A stretch of DNA of 64,000 bases from Thiotrichaceae bacterium (GCA_012960105.1 DUBV01000039.1:27991-91990), one strand, 5' to 3'; shown: positions 51,349-62,365, counted from the stretch's first letter. Notes: generated from the letters alone by a model not told the origin. Made by a program: numbers and translations.

Positions 51349-52937
51349 GATTGTACCCGGTTATTCATTTGCTTGTTTATTGGAGCTCTAAATATTAATA
51401 CGGCATTCACACCGTGGTGTTTCCTGTTCTTGATCTTGATGACCGCTTTATGCAAACGTACGATATTCTGGACAACGGTTAAACCTAAACCGGTGCCCTT
51501 ACCATTCCATTTCATGGTAAAAAATGGATCGAATATTTTATCGATGATCTCATTCGAAATGCCGATGCCATTGTCTTCAGTTTCAATCACAACGGCATTG
51601 TTGCCTATCAAACATTGGTCCGTATTGCTCAGGTTTTTTATCGCAGATATTTCTTTACAGGTTGTTGCATAGGTCTTAATCGATAACACACCGTTATCAT
51701 CCATTGCATGAATGGCATTCATTGTCAGGTTAACCAGCACTTGTTGAATTTTATTTTTATCAATTTCAACCTGAGGCAGGTTGTCTCCGAGTTCCAGCGT
51801 CAGGTTGATATTCTTCTTTAAAATTTCGTGTTTCAACAAGGAGATGGATTCAGTCACTACCGGATTGATATCGGTAAAATCGAATTTTAGTTGTGTCATT
51901 GATGTGAAGTCTAAGAGTGATTTAATAACAGCATCGGCGCGGGCGACCGCATCTTCAATATCATCGATCACACGTGCCAAGTCACTGTTAATATGTTTGT
52001 CTTTAGCAATGTATTCAATACCAAACTGAATAATGGCCAAGGGGTTTTTAACTTCATGCGCAACGCCTGCGGCGAGTGTGCCGGTCGTTTCCAGTTTTTC
52101 TACCTGGATCAATTGTAATTGCGTATCGATTAATTCCTGATTGGTGGATTTTAATTTATTTATCACCAGTGTTTTCTTGGCAATTGCAGACTCAAGTTTG
52201 CCAATAAAACTATTCATCGCCTGAGAAAGACGATTGACTTCAATCGAGCCATTAATCTCCGCTGTATAGGGCTGCCCAAATAGCAATGCATTGTTCGCCG
52301 CGGTCGTCATCAAGCGAATCGGTGTGTCGATGTTTTTAAGCGCCAAATGAGTAAAGAAAAAAAACAAAATTAACAGGAGTGACATCATGGTATAAATGAT
52401 GATTTTCTTTTTTTCTTTATCAGCGACAAGTTGTGCATCTACATGATCGGCCTGTATTCGCAAACTCTCGTGAAAGGCGTTCAGGGTTCTTATTAAGGCA
52501 AGTGAGGTGTAATCAAACTTAGAGAGCAATATTGTAAGATTTTTTTTGTTTTCCGTTTTAATGATTTTGCCTGCGTCGACTAACTGACTTGAAATGGTAT
52601 CGAGTTGTTTATCAATCACCGCTAACTGAGAGAGACTGGATTGAACGAGGGCATAGCGACCGACATGATCGAGCTGGCCTTTAAGCGTGGTAATTTCCAG
52701 CAAGGCATCATCCTGAAGATAGGTTTCACTCGAACCAATGATTAAATCCGCGACGATCAAAATCAGCGGTAGATGTTTTTGTATATGTTCAATCTGTTCA
52801 ATGACGATGCGGTTCTGATTCGCTTCATTTCCCTTGTTGGTGAGTACGTCATAGGAATTACCGACAACCAGATCGAATGTAATCACACCCGTGATCGCAG
52901 TTAAGAACAGATAAAGAATATAGGCACGGGTCGTCAT
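51345..52937 (-). CDS. Membrane sensor histidine kinase
   Basis: HAMP-like region; AAGVAHEVKNPLAIIQ; ETEDNGIGI; GKGTGLGLTVV. Confidence 0.92.
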   Translation of the reverse strand: MTTRAYILYLFLTAITGVITFDLVVGNSYDVLTNKGNEANQNRIVIEQIEHIQKHLPLILIVADLIIGSSETYLQDDALLEITTLKGQLDHVGRYALVQSSLSQLAVIDKQLDTISSQLVDAGKIIKTENKKNLTILLSKFDYTSLALIRTLNAFHESLRIQADHVDAQLVADKEKKKIIIYTMMSLLLILFFFFTHLALKNIDTPIRLMTTAANNALLFGQPYTAEINGSIEVNRLSQAMNSFIGKLESAIAKKTLVINKLKSTNQELIDTQLQLIQVEKLETTGTLAAGVAHEVKNPLAIIQFGIEYIAKDKHINSDLARVIDDIEDAVARADAVIKSLLDFTSMTQLKFDFTDINPVVTESISLLKHEILKKNINLTLELGDNLPQVEIDKNKIQQVLVNLTMNAIHAMDDNGVLSIKTYATTCKEISAIKNLSNTDQCLIGNNAVVIETEDNGIGISNEIIDKIFDPFFTMKWNGKGTGLGLTVVQNIVRLHKAVIKIKNRKHHGVNAVLIFRAPINKQMNNRVQS

Positions 52938-52938
52938 G

Positions 52939-53607
52939 TTAATCCCACCTCAGATTATGGATTGACTCTTGTCGTAAGGTCTTCAGTTCTTCACCCCATA
53001 CGAGTGAGGTCGTCAGCGATGCTTTAATCGCTGAACGAATCACCGTCATCGCCAGCGACCGACCTTCCTCACTGATCGTCCCGGGCAAGTCATGATGATT
53101 GTCGGCATCAGTGAATAGCGTGTTACTCAGGCTTTGCCAGTTTTGCCCTTGCAAAAATTGTCTGAAATCAGGAGATTCCACTTCATCTTGCGTGATACAA
53201 CGGCAACGTTGAAAGTTGAACCCGATGATGTTGTAGTCCATGTCCAGTGCCCAGACGATTTCGTTAATACCCCATCGACCTTTTTCCGGGCGAGCAAGGA
53301 TGAGGCCTATAGGTACAGTGTCGTTAAACACCAGGTACAAAGTATGCTTTCCAAATTCTTTATAATGAAATTCAAACGGTAAATGTGCTTGCAGGCGTTG
53401 TTTTACCTCGAGAGTGATCGTCTTCACCAGCGAACGGGAGCTTTTATAATCCGGGAATAGATTCCCAATGGAATGTGACGGTTCTCTCAAAGCACAAAAA
53501 GTCTCGGCGAAACATTCTGTACTGAAGAGAAGAATGATAAACAACACGAACAAACGTTTCATCGCCTTAAACAGCGACAGGTTTTTATTAAGTGACAGTG
53601 TTAACAT
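52939..53607 (-). CDS. Secreted protein, possibly FMN-binding-like
   Basis: Signal peptide; 'WGINEIVWALDMDYNIIGFNFQRC' resembles FMN_bind core; weak. Confidence 0.5.
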   Translation of the reverse strand: MLTLSLNKNLSLFKAMKRLFVLFIILLFSTECFAETFCALREPSHSIGNLFPDYKSSRSLVKTITLEVKQRLQAHLPFEFHYKEFGKHTLYLVFNDTVPIGLILARPEKGRWGINEIVWALDMDYNIIGFNFQRCRCITQDEVESPDFRQFLQGQNWQSLSNTLFTDADNHHDLPGTISEEGRSLAMTVIRSAIKASLTTSLVWGEELKTLRQESIHNLRWD

Positions 53608-54665
53608 TAGAATCGAAACCTAAATTGCAACTGGATTTGACCAACGTCATCCTTATTCTCAAACGTCCGTAGGTCTTTGCTGTATTGCAGATCGATATTA
53701 AAGCCATTGGCATGCATCAAACTGATACCGACGTTACCGGTGAGTTTGTCGTCCCAACCGGAGGCGGTATCTTTTAATTCAGACTTCAACTGGGTATAGG
53801 CAAATACTTTTTCATTCACACTGGTCCAGTTTAACTCGGTGAATAAGTAGCCCCTGTCCAAGCTATCATCCTGACCCCAGGAGACTTCGGTGAGTTGGCC
53901 GAAGGCACCATAGGTCCATTGGTGATCAATACCCGCACGCGTGCGTTTGACCTTGGCACCGCCTTGCATAAACTCCCCATGGAAAACGGACACACCCCAA
54001 CCGGAACTGGGAAAATAGGATTGGTTACCAAAGGCCGAGCCGAAACGTCCGGTAATGGCATAGGGAGAACCATCGTCGTTGTATTCCACACCCGAGCCAC
54101 GGGTCAGAACAAAGTCATATTGGATGTTATTAATATTGCCATTGATGCCGCCACCCCAGTCGGTCTTAATGCCCAGGTTTTGAATAATGGCGGTTTGTCT
54201 AAGCGTGGTATTGGTGTCGATAGAATATTCAAGCCCATAGGGAAGTTCTAAATGCCCCAATAAAATATTAAACGATCCTCTGCTCAGGGCAGTAATATTG
54301 ATGGTGTTAATTTTTTTAATGAGTTCCCAATCATGATCGCTTTCAAAAAAACTGGGATGCGGATTTAAGTTATCAATACGTGCGGCATAGAGTTGAACCA
54401 CGCCAGTGGCAAGATCTTTATTATGCGATGAGAATACCTTATGTATATCCACCCCAGCCTGTTGCATAAAACCGGTATTGCGATGTCCGCCTTGTGTAGT
54501 CGAGACCAGACGCGAACTGAAGTCGATGGCAAAACGGGAGTTATCACCCAACAACGCAGAGGCCATCGGCCATAAGCGATAGTCATCAGCCACATCTTCG
54601 GCAACAACGACACCACAGAAAAAAAACAGCAGCACCGATAAAAAGAATAGCCCGCAAACTTTCAT
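53607..54665 (-). CDS. Outer-membrane beta-barrel (porin-like) protein
   Basis: Signal peptide, alternating aromatic beta strands, C-terminal ...QIQLQFRFRF. Confidence 0.78.
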   Translation of the reverse strand: MKVCGLFFLSVLLFFFCGVVVAEDVADDYRLWPMASALLGDNSRFAIDFSSRLVSTTQGGHRNTGFMQQAGVDIHKVFSSHNKDLATGVVQLYAARIDNLNPHPSFFESDHDWELIKKINTINITALSRGSFNILLGHLELPYGLEYSIDTNTTLRQTAIIQNLGIKTDWGGGINGNINNIQYDFVLTRGSGVEYNDDGSPYAITGRFGSAFGNQSYFPSSGWGVSVFHGEFMQGGAKVKRTRAGIDHQWTYGAFGQLTEVSWGQDDSLDRGYLFTELNWTSVNEKVFAYTQLKSELKDTASGWDDKLTGNVGISLMHANGFNIDLQYSKDLRTFENKDDVGQIQLQFRFRF

Positions 54666-54677
54666 CTTCCACTACCT

Positions 54678-54696
54678 GATAATGAGAATTCTTAAT
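54678..54696 (-). promoter_or_regulatory. Weak Fur-box-like sequence
   Basis: ATTAAGAATTCTCATTATC (minus strand), 13/19 to consensus by eye, just upstream of the OMP start. Confidence 0.3.
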
Positions 54697-54856
54697 AATA
54701 TAGCGCAAGTTTTATTCCATGCAAGAAAAGTTAATTATTCATAAGCTTATTAATTACTTGGGTGAAAACGATTGAGGTAATTAAAGAGTGAAATGGCGAA
54801 TTGCAAAGCAAAATGCAAATAAGCATCAGTAATGAAGACTGAAAGCCCTCTGAACA

Positions 54857-55411
54857 ATGTGCAGGGATGCACAAGTGTTCCCGGGTATGAATGGCTTTGA
54901 GATATGCGAGCAAGTCCGCGCGAATGACCGCGACCAGCCTATTATTATGTTAACGGCTAAAACTGGCGATGAAGATATTATTCAGGGTTTGTCATTAGGC
55001 GCGGATGATTATGTCGCTAAACCTTTTTCCATCGCGCATCTGGTATTACGTGTGCAGGCAGTATTACGCCGTTCACGTGTTGGTATAGAAACAGATAATG
55101 TGATTAAGCTAGGAGATAGTGTCGAGATTGATACTGTAAACTTATCCTGCAAGCGCGGTAGTGAAGCACTGTCATTCACCCGTCGTGAAATAGAATTATT
55201 ACAATACTTAAAAGCCAATAACGATAGACCGGTGCCACGCGAAGAACTATTGAGTAAACTCTGGGGCTATAGCAAAGAATTGAATATCGAAACGCGTACG
55301 GTGGATATCCATATCGCCAAATTACGCAGCAAGATTGAAATTGAACCAGCGAAACCAAAGTATTTAGTAACCGAGCGTGGTGCCGGATATAAGTTGGTAG
55401 TCGACTCATGA
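54857..55411 (+). pseudogene. N-terminally truncated OmpR-type response regulator
   Basis: Joins receiver at PGMNGFEICEQV; N-terminal half including acidic pocket and phospho-Asp missing; C-terminal wHTH intact. Confidence 0.75.
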
Positions 55412-56337
55412 TATTTCGCAATTCATTAACCGGCCTTGATAAAAAGAAACTACGTGTTTATCTCACGCTGCTCTATCAAAAACATCTGTCTGCACCATTA
55501 AGTGATGTGGAGTTAATATTTAGCATTAATCATTTACCTGCTGGTCCTGCAGGAACAGTAATAAACTGGATAGCAATAATTTTACTTATTGTTTTATGCG
55601 GTGGCTTTATGTTGATGTATCGATTGGGGTCAGGACAAATTAATCTTTCAAGACAACAACAAGATTTTGTTTCAGCCGTCAGTCATGAATTAAAAACGCC
55701 ACTTACGTCTATACGCATGTATGGCGAGATGTTGGTTAAAGGCTGGGCAGACGAAGAGAAAAAGAAAACCTATTACGATTATATTCATGATGAGAGCGAA
55801 CGTTTATCACGACTCATTAATAATGTATTACAATTGGCAAGAATGACGCGCAATGAGTTACAAGTAGAACTGAAGAAAGTTAGTATTCATGAAATACTCG
55901 ATATGTTTCAATCTAAAAATTCTTCTGCGGTGGAACGTGCCAGTTATAATTTAAATATTTCCTGCAATGAAGAATTTCATCAGAAAGAAATAAATATTGA
56001 TGTTGATTACTTTAATCAAATCATGATTAATCTGGTTGATAACGCGATTAAATTCTCAACCAAAGCAAATAAAACAGATATCGATATTAATTGCACAGTA
56101 CAGCAAGATGGTTCAGTTTTATTCGCCGTACGCGATTACGGCCATGGCGTTGCTAAAGATCAAATGCGAAAGATTTTTAAATTATTCTATCGCTCAGAAA
56201 ATGAACTCACCCGCGAAACAGTCGGTACCGGTATAGGTCTGGCTCTAGTACATCAACTAGCTCAAGCTATGGATGCCAAAGTAGACGTAATCAATTGCGA
56301 ACCCGGTGCGGAATTCAGAGTGACGTTTCCTTCTTAA
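55408..56337 (+). CDS. Sensor histidine kinase, apparently shortened at the N-terminus
   Basis: FVSAVSHELKTPLTSIRMYGEML; FAVRDYGHG; GTGIGLALV; only one TM and little sensor domain. Confidence 0.82.
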   Translation: MIFRNSLTGLDKKKLRVYLTLLYQKHLSAPLSDVELIFSINHLPAGPAGTVINWIAIILLIVLCGGFMLMYRLGSGQINLSRQQQDFVSAVSHELKTPLTSIRMYGEMLVKGWADEEKKKTYYDYIHDESERLSRLINNVLQLARMTRNELQVELKKVSIHEILDMFQSKNSSAVERASYNLNISCNEEFHQKEINIDVDYFNQIMINLVDNAIKFSTKANKTDIDINCTVQQDGSVLFAVRDYGHGVAKDQMRKIFKLFYRSENELTRETVGTGIGLALVHQLAQAMDAKVDVINCEPGAEFRVTFPS

Positions 56338-56403
56338 GTTAACATTATAAATGTTGTCTCATGTTCTATAATTAATTTAATTCTCCCTCAAGGATAAGCT
56401 TTT

Positions 56404-57024
56404 ATGGCTGAAGCATTAAACGCGTTTGTTGTCTTGTTTATCGTTGTTGATCCTGTTGGTGTGGCATGGATGTTTGCGACCATAACTGTGGGTTATGAAT
56501 TAATTCAACAGCGGCGTATGGCTATTATGGGGGTTAGCTTTGCACTTATTTTTATGTTCCTGTTCTTTTTTCTTGGAGATACCATATTAAGATGGATGGG
56601 AATTAGTCTGGCTGCATTCCGTATCGCCGGCGGTATTTTGCTTTTCTTATTAGCTTTGGAAATGGTATTTGCACGCCAGTCAGGTTTACGTTCAACAACT
56701 ATTGGCGAACAACATGAAGCGGAACATAAACAGGATGTTTCAGTTTTTCCGCTAGCCTTCCCCTTACTCGCAGGTCCCGGAGCTTTAGCCACGGTTATGC
56801 TTATGGCTGGGAAAACCGATAGTTTCTCAGAACGGATGATTTTTAGTGGAGTCATCTTTTCCGTATGCGCTATAACCTTAGTAGCCTTACTCATGGCACG
56901 CACGCTTTCAGTTCGCTTAGGCGAAATCGGCGCCAATGTCATTAGCCGCCTACTAGGCTTAATACTCACAGCACTAGCCGTCCAATACGTCATCGATGGT
57001 ATAAAACAGAGTTTTTTTGTCTGA
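56404..57024 (+). CDS. MarC family membrane protein
   Basis: LNAFVVLFIVVDPVGVAWMF; FPLLAGPGALATVML. Confidence 0.9.
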   Translation: MAEALNAFVVLFIVVDPVGVAWMFATITVGYELIQQRRMAIMGVSFALIFMFLFFFLGDTILRWMGISLAAFRIAGGILLFLLALEMVFARQSGLRSTTIGEQHEAEHKQDVSVFPLAFPLLAGPGALATVMLMAGKTDSFSERMIFSGVIFSVCAITLVALLMARTLSVRLGEIGANVISRLLGLILTALAVQYVIDGIKQSFFV

Positions 57025-57084
57025 AAAAAAATACTTGCTAATGAAGTAGATCCTTTATAATTCCCTCATTCTTAGAATCATGGA

Positions 57085-57639
57085 GTGCACCCAATGGGTA
57101 AGTCATTAATTGACCAGCTTAAAAAGACAGGGCTGGTTAATAAAACCAAGGCATCAAAAGCCAAGCAAGAACAATATAAAAATAAAAAGCAGAAATCGAA
57201 GAAAGGATCGGCGGTTCAGTTAGATGAAGCTAAGATTCTTGCACAAAAAGCGCAGGCTGAAAAAGTAGAACGCGACCGGCAGTTCAATTTGAAGAATAAA
57301 GAAGAGACCGAACGTAAAGCTATTGCTGCACAGATTATTCAATTAATCGAAACCAATCGTGTTGAAGGTAGTGATGGTGAGGTTGCCTATAATTTTACTG
57401 ATAATAATATTGTTAAGCGTCTTTTTGTTTCAGAAGTGATTTCTAAACATCTTATGTCCGGTAAATTATCTATTGCCAAACTAGGAGAGAGTTATGAATT
57501 GGTACCAAAGGCCGTTGCCGAGAAAATAAAACAACGTGATGCGCTGTGTATTATCGAGCTTGACCATAGCATCGAGCTTGAGTCTGATGAAGATGATCCT
57601 TACGCTGATTATAAGATCCCTGATGATTTGATTTGGTAG
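57085..57639 (+). CDS. DUF2058 family (YaiL-like) protein
   Basis: GKSLIDQLKKTGLVNKTKASKAKQEQ...; C-terminal DDPYADYKIPDDLIW. Confidence 0.9.
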   Translation: MHPMGKSLIDQLKKTGLVNKTKASKAKQEQYKNKKQKSKKGSAVQLDEAKILAQKAQAEKVERDRQFNLKNKEETERKAIAAQIIQLIETNRVEGSDGEVAYNFTDNNIVKRLFVSEVISKHLMSGKLSIAKLGESYELVPKAVAEKIKQRDALCIIELDHSIELESDEDDPYADYKIPDDLIW

Positions 57640-58067
57640 AGTTAACTATCACCTTCCAAAAATTTCTGTCATTAAGAATTTTGATAGTAAACCACCTGTT
57701 TTTACACCTATCTCTAAGGGACTATCCCTTGAGAAATATATGAATATATTTTCATAGGATTAAAATATTTCGTATATTTTTCCTCTGTATTAAAATGGAA
57801 TTATGTCTATAGACAGGTTGATTCTAATAGTTATCTTAGAAACATGAGTCTACGATAAGAATGACAGAATATACATTAGGTTGTTATTAACAATGGATTG
57901 TTTTTGGGAAAAGAGCGTATTAAGGATTTCGCTCATTTATGGATGAGACTAGGACTATGGATGTCGACGTTTCTAGTCACTATTGATTATGGATAATCGT
58001 AGTGGATTAGGATCGGATTTCTTTTGCATTACTTTTTTAACAATCCAGTTATTTAACGGAGGATGAA

Positions 58068-58301
58068 GTGAGAGCAACTGCTGAGTCACGAGTCGTACCT
58101 TATATTAGTGATGGATATGATGGGACAGAAGTACCCTGTCTTGTCGATATGCTTAAAGACAGAGATTATGTTATTGAAGCAAACGAAACCGGTACTCAGG
58201 TTGAAGGCGAACTCATGGATATTCTGGATTCAATCGAAGAAATTCATGGGGTTTTGCTTAAAGAAGGTAATTCGCAACTAATTAGTTACTTGAAAATTTA
58301 A
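58068..58301 (+). CDS. Small hypothetical protein
   Basis: 77 aa ORF with RBS cggagg upstream. Confidence 0.5.
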   Translation: MRATAESRVVPYISDGYDGTEVPCLVDMLKDRDYVIEANETGTQVEGELMDILDSIEEIHGVLLKEGNSQLISYLKI

Positions 58302-58453
58302 ACCACTCTTCGTCTTTCCCACTCTACGGTGAGGTCGCCTACATACAGCCGCCTATTCTTGTAAGCATTCCATATGGATTGATTTGCTAACAGCTACTGT
58401 CTATATTTAGTATGTAAGATAATAATTCTTGAACTTCAATAGAGGAGTTGATC

Positions 58454-58762
58454 ATGCTAGTGACTTTTAAGAGTGGTGCTCATAGTGAGTTCACCATGTT
58501 TATTGATATTGCTGAAGACTTATTGAAGATGATGGGGCATAGCGGAACCATCCCAAGTGCTCTTGCTGCAAAAGATGTCTCGGATGCATTGAAATCTTTA
58601 AAAAAAGCCCTCGAATATGAGCCAGGGAGCTCGGAGGAGGAGGCATCGAGTGAAGAAGAAGATGATCCTGAAGTGTCTATGTCAGGTCGAGCTTATCCCT
58701 TGGTTGAAATGTTGATTGCGGCGGTCGAAGATGAAAGTACCGTTATGTGGTACAAAGAATAA
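58454..58762 (+). CDS. DUF1840 family protein
   Basis: MLVTFKSGAHSEFTMFIDIAEDLLKMMGHSGTIPSAL; start at ATG 58454 preferred. Confidence 0.82.
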   Translation: MLVTFKSGAHSEFTMFIDIAEDLLKMMGHSGTIPSALAAKDVSDALKSLKKALEYEPGSSEEEASSEEEDDPEVSMSGRAYPLVEMLIAAVEDESTVMWYKE

Positions 58763-58853
58763 TATTTCATATAATTTTCTTATTGATTAGTATGAAATAA
58801 CAGTAATCTTTTATTCATACATCAAATAATTACAACGTGATAATATCTAGTCC

Positions 58854-59741
58854 ATGAAAACATGGACACCTACTATTGCGCTCATTGTTTGTCATGCGCT
58901 TACCGGAACAGCTTCTGTATTAATGCGCTATTTTGTCAATATTCTTGAACCAGTTGAAATTGCTTTTTTGCGTTATTTGTTGGGCGGTTTATTTATATTG
59001 CCATTGTTCTTTATATTCCGAAACCCAAACTTAACACGAAGTTTATGTGTTAAAACGGCTGTATTGGGTATTTTGTTTTTTGGCATATTTCCTTTCTTGT
59101 TTGCACAAGCCTTTGTTTATACAAATGCAGCACGCGGATCACTTGTACTGGCAACCATGCCTATTTGGACGATGTTGATTGCCAAGGCAATTGGGCATGA
59201 TAAAGTAAATTTATTGTCAATATTTGCGATATCAATCACTTTATTGGGTTTATTCATCGCACTTTCTGATAAGTTGTTTATGTCAGTGAATGAGGCTGCT
59301 TCATTTAAAGGTGAGTTGATCATGTTACTTACCGCAATTATTGGTGCTATCTATGCCATTCATGCTCGTCCGGTATTGAAACAAATACCGGCATCAACGA
59401 TGACTCCTATCGCAATGTTGGCTGGTTGTGCCGTTCTTTTTCCATTCTCTATTGCTAGTGGTATTGATGACCATGTTTTGTCATTAACAAACATGCAATT
59501 AGGGTTAGTGTTTTATGTTGGTCTCATTACCGGAGGTATGGCCTTCTTTTTATTCAACTGGGTATTAACTAGAACAACTGCCACGTTTAATACTATGTTC
59601 GTTACATTAAACCCAATCGTCGCTATCTTTTTAGGATATCTATTTTTGGGAGAAGTAATTCAGATTAATTTTATTATTGGCGTGTTTATTGTTTTTAGTG
59701 GGCTTGGTATCGCTGTTTATTCACAACAAAAAAGTTCTTGA
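58854..59741 (+). CDS. EamA/DMT family transporter
   Basis: Ten hydrophobic segments with the two-fold EamA pattern. Confidence 0.88.
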   Translation: MKTWTPTIALIVCHALTGTASVLMRYFVNILEPVEIAFLRYLLGGLFILPLFFIFRNPNLTRSLCVKTAVLGILFFGIFPFLFAQAFVYTNAARGSLVLATMPIWTMLIAKAIGHDKVNLLSIFAISITLLGLFIALSDKLFMSVNEAASFKGELIMLLTAIIGAIYAIHARPVLKQIPASTMTPIAMLAGCAVLFPFSIASGIDDHVLSLTNMQLGLVFYVGLITGGMAFFLFNWVLTRTTATFNTMFVTLNPIVAIFLGYLFLGEVIQINFIIGVFIVFSGLGIAVYSQQKSS

Positions 59742-59750
59742 AGATATTTA

Positions 59751-60482
59751 TTATTTTTTAGTGTACGCAACATAAACAGTACAGGAGGATTCTTTATCCG
59801 TATACAGGTTTGGGAAACTGACTATATGTGATTCTGAAGTGTGGAACACCGTATTAAGTAAACTCATAAATTCTTCATCGGGCGGATCATTTGACCAGAG
59901 TCCGAAGATACCGCCGGGGTAAATTTTGTTAGCTAATTTGTTTAAACTTTCTTCTGAATAGAAAGAACTATTAGCTTCGTTTAGCCAATGTGTTGGTGAG
60001 TGATCTATATCCAATAATACGGCATGCACTTGTTTATTGTTGCTATCAAAGCTTCGATTATCTGATGTTGCGAGGGCAAAAAAATCTGCGTGTACCAGTG
60101 TACAACGAGGATCATCGCTTAGTACTTTTCCTAGCGGAACCAATCCTCGATTATGCCAATCTATAACCGGTTGCATGACATCGATTACTTTAAGTGATCG
60201 AATTGCATCATCTTCTAATGCGGCAACAGCGGTATAACCGAGACCTAAGCCACCGACAATAATATCAAGATCAGTTTTATGTTGAGTTTGTTTTAAAGCA
60301 GCGAGGCTTAATTTAGAAAGTTGTATTTCAGACTCGGTAAATAAGCTGGACATTAAAAACTCGTCGCCAAGTTTTACTTCATAGACCAGTCTGCCATCAA
60401 GCCTGGGTTCGGTTCTTTTTCTGAGGCTGATATCGCCTAATGGGGTTTTTTGAAAGTCGAGTTCTTCGAATATTATTTCCAT
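59751..60482 (-). CDS. Spermidine synthase-like methyltransferase-fold protein
   Basis: DIIVGGLGLGYTAVAAL; VHAVLLDIDHSP; GGIFGLWSND. Confidence 0.82.
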   Translation of the reverse strand: MEIIFEELDFQKTPLGDISLRKRTEPRLDGRLVYEVKLGDEFLMSSLFTESEIQLSKLSLAALKQTQHKTDLDIIVGGLGLGYTAVAALEDDAIRSLKVIDVMQPVIDWHNRGLVPLGKVLSDDPRCTLVHADFFALATSDNRSFDSNNKQVHAVLLDIDHSPTHWLNEANSSFYSEESLNKLANKIYPGGIFGLWSNDPPDEEFMSLLNTVFHTSESHIVSFPNLYTDKESSCTVYVAYTKK

Positions 60483-60745
60483 TAACTCGCTTCTGGTTCG
60501 TCCGGTTTTGGTTCAGCTTTTTTGACTCGGACTTTATTGCCATCTATTTCTTTATTGTTGATATTTTTCATCGCTACTTTGGCTTCGCCGATTTTTGGCA
60601 TTTCGATAAAACCAAAGCCTTTGGATTCACCGCTTTTCTTATCCATCACCAGTGTGCAATATTGTACGTTGCCGTAAGATTCAAACAGATCCTGAATTTG
60701 TTTCTCTGTCGTTGTGCGAGAAAGATTGCGTATAAGTAGTTTCAT
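60482..60745 (-). CDS. RNA-binding protein, RRM domain
   Basis: KLLIRNLSRTTTEKQIQDLF (RNP2) and SKGFGFIEM (RNP1). Confidence 0.92.
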   Translation of the reverse strand: MKLLIRNLSRTTTEKQIQDLFESYGNVQYCTLVMDKKSGESKGFGFIEMPKIGEAKVAMKNINNKEIDGNKVRVKKAEPKPDEPEAS

Positions 60746-60748
60746 TTT

Positions 60749-62365
60749 TTATTTTGCGTTAACGCGTTTTTTTTCTGCTTCCATTTGACTTGCCAGATAT
60801 TCTTCATAGGTACCCTGGAAGTCGATTACTTTGTGATCATTTATTTCAATCACGCGAGTGGCTAGCGATGAAACGAACTCACGATCATGGCTGACAAAAA
60901 TCAATGTGCCTTCATAATGTTCTAATGCAAGGTTTAAGGATTCAATTGCTTCCATGTCTAAATGGTTAGTAGGTTCATCCATTAACATGACATTAGTTTC
61001 TTGCATCATTAATTTACCAAATAACAATCTATTTTTTTCTCCACCAGAACAAACTTTAACTTTTTTCTCAAAATCTTCTGATGAGAATAAAAGTTGCCCC
61101 AGTGTTGCACGTACGGCTTGATCGTCATGCTTAGGTTTGCGCCATTGACTCATCCAATCGTATAATTTTAAATCATTATCAAACTCAGCATTACTATCTT
61201 GAGGACAGTAGCCTAGTGTTGCATTCTCGGCCCATTGTACTGTGCCATTATTTGCCTGGAGTTCATTTATGATGCAACGTAGAAAAGTTGTTTTACCGAC
61301 ACCGTTTTCACCAATGATGGCCAAACGTGCGCCTGCTTCTAAAAGTACGTCACCATTTTCAAATAATGTTTCATCTACAAAGCCATGACCTAAACCTTCG
61401 AGCGTTAATGCTAGTCGATGTAATTTTTTGGTTTGATGAAAATGAATATATGGACTCATTCGACTAGACGCTTTAATTTCATCCAGTTTAATTTTATCAA
61501 TTTGTCTTGCGCGCGATGTTGCTTGCTTTGCTTTTGATGCGTTAGCCGAGAAGCGACTAACAAAATGTTTTAACTCAGCAATCTGTGCTGATTTTTTTGC
61601 ATTCTCTGATTGTAAACGTTCACGTGCGGCTGTTGATGCCACCATGAAGTCATCGTAGTTACCAGGATAGACGCGTAACTCACCATAATCGATATCGGCA
61701 ATGTGGGTACATACCGCACTAAGGAAATGTCGATCATGAGAAATGATGACCATGGTACTTTTACGATTTCTAAGTACATCCTCTAACCAGCGAATGGTAT
61801 TGATATCGAGGTTATTGGTAGGTTCGTCTAATAATAAAATATCGGGCTCAGCGAACAGGGCTTGTGCGAGTAACACACGAAGTTTCCAACCGGGAGCAAC
61901 TTCGCTCATTAAACCTTCATGAAATGATTCTTCGATACCGGCGCTCATGAGTAATTCACCAGCACGGCTTTCAGCACTGTAACCATCCATTTCGCCAAAT
62001 TCGGATTCTAAATCGGCGACTTTCATTCCGTCTTCTTCGGTCATTTCCGGTAAAGAATATATACGGTCGCGTTCTACTTTAACGTCCCATAATTCCTTGT
62101 GACCCATGATGACAGTATCAAGCACGGTGTATTCTTCAAATGCAAATTGGTCTTGATGCAATTTACCGACACGCTCATTTGGCGAGATGGAAACATTACC
62201 TGTGGTTGGTTCCATACTGCCATCAAGAATTTTCATGAAAGTTGATTTGCCACAACCATTTGCGCCAATCAGGCCATAACGATTGCCATCGCCAAATTTG
62301 ACTGAAATATTTTCGAATAGTGGCTTCGCGCCAAACTGCATGGTGACATTTGCTGTGGAGATCAT
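60749..62365 (-). CDS. ABC-F family ATPase (YbiT-like)
   Basis: Two ABC domains, [11 protein letters not shown] and [10 protein letters not shown], no TM. Confidence 0.93.
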   Translation of the reverse strand: MISTANVTMQFGAKPLFENISVKFGDGNRYGLIGANGCGKSTFMKILDGSMEPTTGNVSISPNERVGKLHQDQFAFEEYTVLDTVIMGHKELWDVKVERDRIYSLPEMTEEDGMKVADLESEFGEMDGYSAESRAGELLMSAGIEESFHEGLMSEVAPGWKLRVLLAQALFAEPDILLLDEPTNNLDINTIRWLEDVLRNRKSTMVIISHDRHFLSAVCTHIADIDYGELRVYPGNYDDFMVASTAARERLQSENAKKSAQIAELKHFVSRFSANASKAKQATSRARQIDKIKLDEIKASSRMSPYIHFHQTKKLHRLALTLEGLGHGFVDETLFENGDVLLEAGARLAIIGENGVGKTTFLRCIINELQANNGTVQWAENATLGYCPQDSNAEFDNDLKLYDWMSQWRKPKHDDQAVRATLGQLLFSSEDFEKKVKVCSGGEKNRLLFGKLMMQETNVMLMDEPTNHLDMEAIESLNLALEHYEGTLIFVSHDREFVSSLATRVIEINDHKVIDFQGTYEEYLASQMEAEKKRVNAK

